Origin: an uncultured Collinsella sp.
GTDB taxonomy: Bacteria > Actinomycetota > Coriobacteriia > Coriobacteriales > Coriobacteriaceae
Assembly (NCBI GenBank): GCA_900545505.1
Contig: UQZC01000098.1
Coordinates: forward strand, 1 to 6,028
Length of the DNA stretch: 6,028 nucleotides
Direction of reading: 5' to 3'
A model generated the notes under the pieces. It ran no database searches, was not told where the DNA came from, and worked only from the letters and a program-made list of their open reading frames with translations. Below are positions 1 through 4,139 of the stretch, piece by piece; position 1 is the first letter of the stretch; each line of letters begins with the position of its first letter. A program made the translations under genes and the position numbers.

Positions 1-107
1 AACTGCGGGAACGGCCTATTTGCTCAATGTGTTCGGCTGAGATCGGAAATCAACCCAGGTGTCAGTTATGCAAACTTGCTGGTAATGAAGTAAGACTTTT
101 GAGGGGT

Positions 108-138
108 TTGGCCCGCGCTCGCATCGCAACCGTATACT
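108..138 (+). promoter_or_regulatory. Putative promoter of the DedA gene
   Basis: A good -10 hexamer TATACT lies at 133-138. A weak -35-like TTGGCC at 108-113 is separated from it by 19 nt. Transcription would start near 145, giving a 5' leader of about 40 nt before the ATG at 185. The long spacer and poor -35 make this a moderate call. Just upstream, GCAAACTTGC (70-79) is a small near-palindrome that could be a protein site but has no further support. No gene end is recognisable in bases 1-107. Confidence 0.4.
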
Positions 139-184
139 GGTCAACTTGGACGTATCCGCGCCCACAACTGAGAGGTTTTACTTC

Positions 185-823
185 ATGGGTTTCATCAATT
201 TTATTGCCGAGCTGCTTAAGGACCCGCGCACCGCGATCGCCAGCTGGATCGCCGCCGGCCCGCTTATGGCCTACGGCTGCGTATTCCTGATCATCTTTAT
301 CGAGACGGGCGTGGTGTTCTTCCCGTTCCTTCCCGGTGATTCGCTGCTGTTCGCCTCGGGTTTCTTTGCCCACAACGGCGGCTTTAACATCGTGGCGCTT
401 CTGGCCACCGCATGGGCCGCTGCCATTTTGGGCGATCAGTGCAACTTTATGATCGGTCACTTCTTTGGCCGCAAGATCATCGCTTCGGGCAAGGTCAAGG
501 CCATGACGCCCGAGCGCATCAAAAAGTCCGAGGACTTCTTGGACAAGTGGGGTCACCTGGCCATCTTCCTGGGTCGCTTCTTCCCGTTTATCCGCACCTT
601 TGTGCCCTTTATCGCTGGCATGGGCGGCATGCACTGGCGCAACTTTGTCGTCTTTAACGTGCTGGGCGGCATTACCTGGTCGACGGTCTTTACGCTGCTG
701 GGCTACTTCTTTGGCGGCATTCCCTTTGTGCAGGAGCACTTTGAGCTGCTGATTATCGGCATCGTTGCCGTGTCGATCATCCCGACCGTGGTCGGTCTGG
801 TTAAGGCCAAGCTGGGTAAATAG
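185..823 (+). CDS. DedA family integral membrane protein (SNARE-associated/VTT domain)
   Basis: This encodes a 212-aa polytopic inner-membrane protein of the DedA superfamily, whose members act as proton-coupled lipid flippases or transporters that support envelope homeostasis and undecaprenyl-phosphate or phospholipid recycling. The family signature is complete. IETGVVFFPFLPGDS (residues 39-53) carries the acidic pair E40 and D52, and GRFFPFIRTFVPFIAG (130-145) carries R131 and R137. These align with the essential E39, D51, R130 and R136 of E. coli YqjA. GHFFGRKI (91-98) is also typical. Hydrophobic segments lie around 25-48, 66-90, 140-178 and 187-206, with a charged amphipathic stretch at 100-122. 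The length is normal for the family. The ATG at 185 is preferred over an in-frame TTG at 146 because AGAGG (171-175) sits 9 nt upstream and the extra 13 residues resemble nothing. It appears monocistronic, with its own promoter and terminator. The substrate cannot be deduced. Confidence 0.93.
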   Translation: MGFINFIAELLKDPRTAIASWIAAGPLMAYGCVFLIIFIETGVVFFPFLPGDSLLFASGFFAHNGGFNIVALLATAWAAAILGDQCNFMIGHFFGRKIIASGKVKAMTPERIKKSEDFLDKWGHLAIFLGRFFPFIRTFVPFIAGMGGMHWRNFVVFNVLGGITWSTVFTLLGYFFGGIPFVQEHFELLIIGIVAVSIIPTVVGLVKAKLGK

Positions 824-860
824 AACGCCTAGCTCGAGCCAGCGCGCAGACCGTACAGTT

Positions 861-900
861 GAGGCCCGTCACCGCTTACGGTGGCGGGCCTCTTTAGCTT
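861..900 (+). terminator. Rho-independent terminator of the DedA gene
   Basis: Arms 861-874 and 879-892 form a 14-bp stem (13 Watson-Crick pairs and one G-U) around a CTTA tetraloop. It is followed by TTTAGCTT, an interrupted U-tract. It lies 38 nt after the DedA stop codon and isolates that gene from ilvE. Confidence 0.88.
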
Positions 901-939
901 CGATCAAATGAAAATACTTTAGTTAGTTAAAGAAAAACG

Positions 940-968
940 TTTTATCCGACGCGCGTGCGGAGTACAAT
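940..968 (+). promoter_or_regulatory. Putative ilvE promoter
   Basis: An AT-rich island (about 905-945) follows the DedA terminator. Within the following GC-rich sequence, TACAAT at 963-968 is a good -10 hexamer. Spaced 17 nt upstream, TTTTAT at 940-945 is only a weak -35 match. The expected start site is near 975-976, giving a leader of about 147 nt before ilvE. I see no T-box motif and no U-tract attenuator in that leader. The AT-rich stretch could hold an activator or UP-type element. Confidence 0.4.
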
Positions 969-975
969 CTCGTGC

Positions 976-1125
976 ATGCGAATCGACGTGCCATCGGCTT
1001 TGATGCTGTTCGCGTGTCCCGTCCGGCTCTACGCTCTGGGCGTGCGACGTTGCGACGCGGCCGGCCTCGGTCCTTGCGTACGGGTTCGCGAGTATGCAAC
1101 TGTGTATGTAAGGAGCGACATATGA
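976..1125 (+). CDS. Possible leaderless upstream ORF (49 codons) coupled to ilvE
   Basis: An ATG at 976 opens a 49-codon reading frame that ends in a TGA at 1123-1125, overlapping the ilvE start as ATGA. The ATG begins 7 nt after the putative -10 box, so a transcript from that promoter would start at or next to it and be leaderless. The predicted peptide contains a hydrophobic run (SALMLFACPVRLYALGV). About 14 of its 49 residues are Leu, Val or Ile, which is only mildly enriched and there is no run of such codons. It could be a translational-coupling leader for ilvE or simply a chance ORF in GC-rich DNA, since the ilvE frame is also open here. No homology is recognised. Confidence 0.2.
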   Translation: MRIDVPSALMLFACPVRLYALGVRRCDAAGLGPCVRVREYATVYVRSDI

Positions 1126-2174
1126 CTGTCGAGAAGAAGGATATCGATTGGGGTAGCCTCGGCTTTGGCTACATGAAGACCGATTACAGCTACGAGGCTC
1201 ATTGGAAGGATGGCGAGTGGGACGAGGGCGGCCTGACCACCGACCACACCCTGCATGTCTCCGAGTGCGGCGGTATCTTCCATTACTGCCAGGAGGTCTT
1301 TGAGGGCCTGAAGGCCTACACCGCCGAGGACGGCAGCATCGTCTGCTTCCGTCCCGACATGAACGCTGAGCGTATGTATAACTCTGCCCAGCGCCTCGAG
1401 ATGCCCCCGTTCCCCAAGGACAAGTTCGTTGAGGCCGTCAAGCAGGTCGTTTCTGCCAACGCCGCCTGGGTTCCGCCCTTCGGCTCCGGCGCGACCCTGT
1501 ACGTGCGTCCGTTTATGATCGGCTCCGGTGACGTGATCGGCGTGGCTCCCGCTCCTGAGTACACGTTCCGCATTCTCGTGACCCCGGTCGGTCCGTACTT
1601 TAAGGGTGGCCTCAAGCCCGTCAAGCTGCGCGTTTCCGAGTATGACCGTGCCGCACCGCACGGCACCGGCAACATCAAGGCCGGCCTGAACTACGCCATG
1701 TCCCTTAAGCCCACGATGGAGGCCCATCGCGAGGGCTATGCCGAGAACCTGTATCTCGACTCCGAGTCCCGCACCTATGTCGAGGAGACCGGTGGCGCCA
1801 ATGTCCTGTTCGTGAAAGAGGATGGCACGCTCGTCGTTCCGCAGTCGCACACCGACTCCATCCTGCCCTCTATCACCCGTCGTTCGCTCGTTCAGGTTGC
1901 TCAGGACCTGGGCATGACCGTTGACCAGCGTCCCGTCGAGTGGGCCGAGGTCAAGGCCGGTACCTTTGTGGAGTGCGGCCTGTGCGGCACCGCTGCCGTC
2001 ATCTCTCCGGTTGGCGAGATTGACAACAAGGTTTACGGCGCCGACGAGACCGTGACCTTCCCGGCTGGCTACACCGAGATCGGCCCTGTGATGAAGAAGC
2101 TTCGCGAGACCCTGACTGGCATCCAGTCCGGTGCTGTCGAGGATAAGCACAACTGGGTTTACACCGTCGCGTAA
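1122..2174 (+). CDS. ilvE: Branched-chain amino acid aminotransferase (BCAT group II)
   Basis: This 350-aa cytoplasmic PLP enzyme of fold type IV interconverts Leu, Ile or Val and their 2-oxo acids, using 2-oxoglutarate/glutamate as partner. It is the last step of branched-chain amino acid synthesis and the first of degradation. The N-terminal region has the typical hydrophobic and Tyr/Trp-rich start, then QEVFEGLKAY (57-66) and FRPDMNAERM (76-85). The Schiff-base lysine is K186 in GTGNIKAGLNYA (181-192). The cofactor-binding E222-TGG segment (EETGGANVLFV, 221-231) and the phosphate-binding CGTAAVISPV (288-297) are present. The length and layout fit the larger eukaryote-like BCAT group. The ATG at 1122 is chosen because AGGAG (1111-1115) lies 6 nt upstream. 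An open extension back to a GTG at 972 is Arg-rich and unlike the family. C285-G-L-C288 forms a CXXC just before GTAA. The gene stands alone, followed by a large terminator hairpin. Confidence 0.96.
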   Translation: MTVEKKDIDWGSLGFGYMKTDYSYEAHWKDGEWDEGGLTTDHTLHVSECGGIFHYCQEVFEGLKAYTAEDGSIVCFRPDMNAERMYNSAQRLEMPPFPKDKFVEAVKQVVSANAAWVPPFGSGATLYVRPFMIGSGDVIGVAPAPEYTFRILVTPVGPYFKGGLKPVKLRVSEYDRAAPHGTGNIKAGLNYAMSLKPTMEAHREGYAENLYLDSESRTYVEETGGANVLFVKEDGTLVVPQSHTDSILPSITRRSLVQVAQDLGMTVDQRPVEWAEVKAGTFVECGLCGTAAVISPVGEIDNKVYGADETVTFPAGYTEIGPVMKKLRETLTGIQSGAVEDKHNWVYTVA

Positions 2175-2197
2175 GCAGTCTTAGCTGTCCGGCCCGA

Positions 2198-2312
2198 GGG
2201 CGGCCTTCCCTCCCGGCGCGTCCTCGGACATGAAAGAACCCCCGCTGCGCACTTCGTGCGGCGGAGGTTTTCGTCCTGCGGAGTGCGCCGGAAAGGAAGG
2301 TCGCCCTTTTTT
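2198..2312 (+). terminator. Large nested hairpin with T6 tail after ilvE
   Basis: Outer arms 2198-2218 and 2286-2306 pair at 18 of 21 positions plus one G-U, and are followed directly by TTTTTT (2307-2312). Nested inside is a second hairpin: AACC-CCGC-CGCAC (2237-2252, with small bulges), a TTC loop at 2253-2255, and GTGCG-GCGG-A-GGTT (2256-2269), with its own TTTT at 2268-2271. The intervening parts are also partly complementary, so the whole 115 nt can fold into one long imperfect stem. Either the inner or the outer hairpin could terminate ilvE transcription. The size is far beyond an ordinary terminator and suggests a palindromic repeat element inserted or grown at the 3' end of ilvE. Confidence 0.7.
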
Positions 2313-2340
2313 GCTTCGCGCCATGTGGGGGCGGTGGCGA

Positions 2341-2543
2341 CGTGCATTTTTGCGAGTATTCTGCAATCGAAGGCCCCTGCATACCGACCTCGGGCAAAAA
2401 ATCGGGAGTTCTCGATGTTTTCTACGAATGATGGGCGGGGTTATGGGCTTATAGCGTTTGATTTGCAGGGATATTCGCGGTCTTCGGCATGTATCGTGGC
2501 GCCCGAAGCTCTTGGTTATGTTGAATACTCCTAAAAATGCACG
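2341..2543. repeat. Inverted pair of 21-bp motifs bounding a 203-bp non-coding block
   Basis: Positions 2341-2361 and the reverse complement of 2523-2543 match at 19 of 21 positions. Both read CGTGCATTTTT, two variable bases, then GAGTATTC. The left copy begins 28 nt after the T6 of the ilvE terminator, and the right copy (read on the minus strand) begins 23 nt after the T-tract of the lemA terminator. The motif therefore sits at the same place and orientation relative to each gene's 3' end. Between each T-tract and motif there is also loose similarity (a GCG/CGAAG-like segment and a run of G or C). The arrangement suggests a repeated, 3'-end-associated element, or terminal repeats of a small mobile remnant. 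The 161 bp between the motifs are weakly coding at best. No transposase and no target duplication are visible. Confidence 0.55.
2415..2534 (+). CDS. Possible small ORF, 39 aa, hypothetical
   Basis: An ATG at 2415 is preceded by GGGAG (2404-2408) at 6-nt spacing and opens a 39-codon frame ending in TAA at 2532-2534, inside the right inverted motif. The predicted peptide starts MFSTNDGRGYGLIAF and ends ALGYVEYS, with no membrane segment or recognisable domain. Codon use (TTT, ATA, GGG, TTG) is less biased than in the neighbouring genes. This fits a non-coding repeat or recently acquired DNA better than a core gene. I do not recognise it, and it may well be untranslated. Confidence 0.2.
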   Translation: MFSTNDGRGYGLIAFDLQGYSRSSACIVAPEALGYVEYS

Positions 2544-2566
2544 GCGCTTAGAGGGGGACCTTCGCG

Positions 2567-2612
2567 AAAAAAGAAACCGCCCCGTCGAAGTATGCATTCG
2601 ACGGGGCGGTTT
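2567..2612 (-). terminator. Rho-independent terminator of lemA
   Basis: A perfect 16-bp stem (arms 2574-2589 and 2597-2612) encloses a 7-nt loop, GTATGCA. Read on the minus strand, the stem is followed by TTTCTTTTTTCGC (the A-rich run at 2567-2576 on the plus strand), a proper U-tract. It begins 36 nt beyond the lemA stop codon. On the plus strand the stem is followed only by TTTATGCATTT, so it may act weakly as a bidirectional barrier between the convergent genes. Confidence 0.92.
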
Positions 2613-2648
2613 ATGCATTTGGCCGATTAAGGATGCGCTGCCAAACTA

Positions 2649-3200
2649 CTAGAACTTGACGGTCGGGGCCTGGCGGGCTGCTTCGGCGGGCTCGAAGCCC
2701 TGGCGCTCCTTAAACTGGAAGATGCCGGCAAAGATGACAGCCGGGAACGTTTGAATGGCGTTGTTGTAGCTGAGCACGCAATCGTTGTAGCTCTGGCGTG
2801 CATAGCTAATCTTGTTCTCGGTATCCTCGAGCGATGCCTGCAGCTGCGTAAAGTTGGTGTTTGCCTTAAGATCGGGATAGGCCTCGGCTACGGCGAAGAG
2901 CTGGCGCAGCGCACCGGTCAGCACGTTGTCGGCTTCCATCTTGGCCTCGGGCGTGGTGGCCTTGACGGCGGTGTTACGCGCGCTGATCACGGCGGAGAGC
3001 GTCTCCTGCTCGTGCTTGGCGTAGCCCTTGACGGTCTCGACCAGGTTGGGGATCAGGTCGTTACGGCGCTGCAGCTGCGTATCGATGTTCTGCCAGGCGT
3101 TATCGATGCGGTTACGCTTGGTGACCATGTTGTTGTAGATGCCGGCGATGGCGCAGACAATCACAATGACAACAACGATGCCGATGATGACGGTAATCAT
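2649..3200 (-). CDS. lemA: LemA family membrane protein
   Basis: This is a 183-aa LemA-family protein of the usual length. An N-terminal hydrophobic helix (residues 2-23, Val/Ile-rich) anchors it in the membrane. It is followed by the family's helical domain: YNNMVTKRNRIDNAWQNID (22-40), RRNDLIPNLVETVKGYAKHE (45-64), AYPDLKAN (107-114), ENKISYARQSYND (128-140) and YNNAIQTFPAVIFAG (145-159). The C-terminus ends in the typical VKF. LemA proteins are widespread; their exact function is uncertain, and they are often linked to envelope stress or to HtpX or TPM-domain partners, none of which is present here. The ATG at 3200 has GGAG (complement of 3206-3209) 5 nt upstream. The gene is convergent with ilvE and divergent from a TetR-type regulator across a 211-bp spacer, so control by that regulator is possible but unproven. 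Confidence 0.95.
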   Translation of the reverse strand: MITVIIGIVVVIVIVCAIAGIYNNMVTKRNRIDNAWQNIDTQLQRRNDLIPNLVETVKGYAKHEQETLSAVISARNTAVKATTPEAKMEADNVLTGALRQLFAVAEAYPDLKANTNFTQLQASLEDTENKISYARQSYNDCVLSYNNAIQTFPAVIFAGIFQFKERQGFEPAEAARQAPTVKF

Positions 3201-3247
3201 GATGTCTCCGTTTCGAATGGCCGCGGCGGCATGCGCCAGCTGCCGTT

Positions 3248-3269
3248 GGTATAACGCTACTAGTATACC
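3248..3269. promoter_or_regulatory. Operator-like inverted repeat over the lemA -10/start region
   Basis: GGTATA (3248-3253) and TATACC (3264-3269) are perfect 6-bp inverted halves separated by 10 bp. They overlap the lemA -10 box and expected start site. A bound dimer would block lemA transcription. The adjacent divergent TetR-family gene is an obvious candidate binder, but short palindromes also occur by chance in promoters. Confidence 0.25.
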
Positions 3270-3290
3270 CGCAACGTTTTACCGTGCCGA
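3262..3290 (-). promoter_or_regulatory. lemA: Putative lemA promoter
   Basis: Reading the minus strand, TATACT (complement of 3262-3267) is a strong -10 hexamer. The -35 position (complement of 3285-3290, TCGGCA at 17-nt spacing) is poor. The expected start near 3255 gives a leader of about 55 nt. The two inverted repeats in this spacer overlap these promoter elements. This could mean that the weak -35 reflects regulated expression. Confidence 0.35.
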
Positions 3291-3307
3291 ACTTTCCGGT
3301 AAGCGTT
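3273..3307. promoter_or_regulatory. Second inverted repeat between lemA and tetR
   Basis: The left arm AACGTTTTACCG (3273-3284) and right arm CGGTAAGCGTT (3297-3307) are complementary except for one mismatch and one bulged base, with a 12-bp centre. The repeat covers the lemA -35 position and lies about 105 bp upstream of the tetR start. It could be an operator or a hairpin in a tetR leader. Confidence 0.25.
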
Positions 3308-3411
3308 GTGTTTTCGGCGGGGTTGGCACCGGGGCAAAGCGCGCGAGGTACAGGTGTAAGATATGCGACAGATTGACGAGTGTTGTCTTTGCCCTGAGGA
3401 TGGCGATACCA

Positions 3412-3996
3412 GTGGACCTTCGCATCAAGAAAACCTACCGCGCCCTGTTCGATGCCTTTACCGAGCTTCTCGAGGAGCATCGTTTTGAGGACCTGACGGT
3501 TGCCATGCTGTGCGACCGCGCCATGATTCGCCGCACGACGTTCTACAAGCACTTTCGCGACAAGAACGATTACTTTGCCTTTTATATCGATGAGCTCATG
3601 TCGGGCTTGCCGCAAAAACAGCCCGATGAGGCCGGCGCGGTGTCTGCCGAGGACGTACGCGCGCTTCGACACGCGATTTTGGACGATGCCATGGATTTGA
3701 TTCTGACGCACGAGCGGCTCATGGATAACATTTTGGCAAGCAGCATGTCGGGTATGTTGACCAACGTTATTTGCGACCGCATTGCCCGTTCCATCCGCGA
3801 GCGTGTGATGAACGTGCTTGCCGAGGATGCCCTGGCCCCCGTGTCACTCGAGACGACGTCTGAGTTTGTCGCCGGCGGTATTATTCGACTTTTCACGATA
3901 TGGTGGGAATCGGGCCACGATCTTGAGCGTCGACCCGAGATAGCCGACGTGGTCGATGCACTGTTTGAGCGGACCATGACACCGGTGAATCACTAA
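3412..3996 (+). CDS. TetR/AcrR family transcriptional regulator
   Basis: This encodes a 194-aa DNA-binding repressor or activator of the TetR/AcrR type. The N-terminal helix-turn-helix domain covers residues 3-58: RIKKTYRALFDAFTELL (4-20), FEDLTVAMLCDRAMI (25-39) and the recognition segment RRTTFYKHFRDKNDYF (40-55), all typical of the family. The remainder is helical and variable, as expected for ligand binding and dimerisation, and ends with the Trp-containing LFTIWWESGHDL (160-171). I chose the GTG at 3412 because homologous proteins usually begin just before DLRIxKT and GAGGA (3396-3400) is then 11 nt upstream. An in-frame ATG at 3400 (198 aa) is possible, but GAGG directly abuts it, leaving no spacer. 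The ligand is unknown. It is divergent from lemA, and its stop codon is 2 nt from the tRNA-Ser 3' end on the other strand. Confidence 0.9.
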   Translation: MDLRIKKTYRALFDAFTELLEEHRFEDLTVAMLCDRAMIRRTTFYKHFRDKNDYFAFYIDELMSGLPQKQPDEAGAVSAEDVRALRHAILDDAMDLILTHERLMDNILASSMSGMLTNVICDRIARSIRERVMNVLAEDALAPVSLETTSEFVAGGIIRLFTIWWESGHDLERRPEIADVVDALFERTMTPVNH

Positions 3997-3998
3997 AG

Positions 3999-4088
3999 TG
4001 GCGGAGAGAGGGGGATTCGAACCCCCGGAACGCTCTCGCGCTCAACGGTTTTCAAGACCGCCGCATTCAACCGCTCTGCCATCTCTCC
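3999..4088 (-). tRNA. tRNA-Ser (anticodon UGA)
   Basis: The 90-nt tRNA reads on the minus strand from 4088 to 3999. The acceptor stem is GGAGAGA with TCTCTCC, then discriminator G and an encoded CCA (3999-4001). The anticodon stem-loop has loop CTTGAAA with anticodon TGA (complement of 4052-4054), which reads UCN serine codons, mainly UCA and UCG. A long variable arm (GAGCGCGAGAGCGTTC) and the T-arm GGGGGTTCGAATCCCCC are present. The long class II variable arm and the anticodon agree on serine. The promoter must lie in the 51 bp before tadA. TATCAT (complement of 4099-4104) is a plausible -10 box, but the -35 is not clear. No terminator follows the CCA end before the tetR coding sequence. Confidence 0.97.
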
Positions 4089-4139
4089 GTGAGTCGTAAT
4101 GATAGCATCGTTTTGAATTTGCAACAGGGAAGGCGAACG

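Noticed and set aside
1..93. Possible C-terminal end of an upstream gene at the left edge
   Set aside because: Frames ending at 40 (tail TAYLLNVFG) and at 93 are both open to the edge, but neither is long enough or distinctive enough to call.
62..739. Minus-strand open frame of 225 codons opposite the DedA gene
   Set aside because: It is Lys/Arg/Asp-rich with no recognisable domain, and is the mirror of a well-supported DedA coding sequence with complete family motifs.
972..1121. N-terminal extension of IlvE starting at GTG 972
   Set aside because: The 50 extra residues are Arg-rich and unlike any aminotransferase. A strong AGGAG lies 6 nt before the ATG at 1122.
976..1121. T-box riboswitch or ilv attenuator ahead of ilvE
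   Set aside because: There is no T-box core sequence, no hairpin followed by a U-tract, and no run of Ile/Leu/Val codons.
3139..3399. Long upstream extension of the TetR frame
   Set aside because: It would overlap the start of divergent lemA, and the residues before VDLRIKKT look like translated promoter DNA.
3112..3711. Minus-strand open frame of 199 codons overlapping tetR and lemA
   Set aside because: It overlaps both convincing genes and their shared promoter region, and shows no domain.
3999..4088. tRNA-Ser as an attachment site for an integrated element
   Set aside because: No integrase, no duplicated tRNA 3' end and no foreign-looking genes lie in the window.
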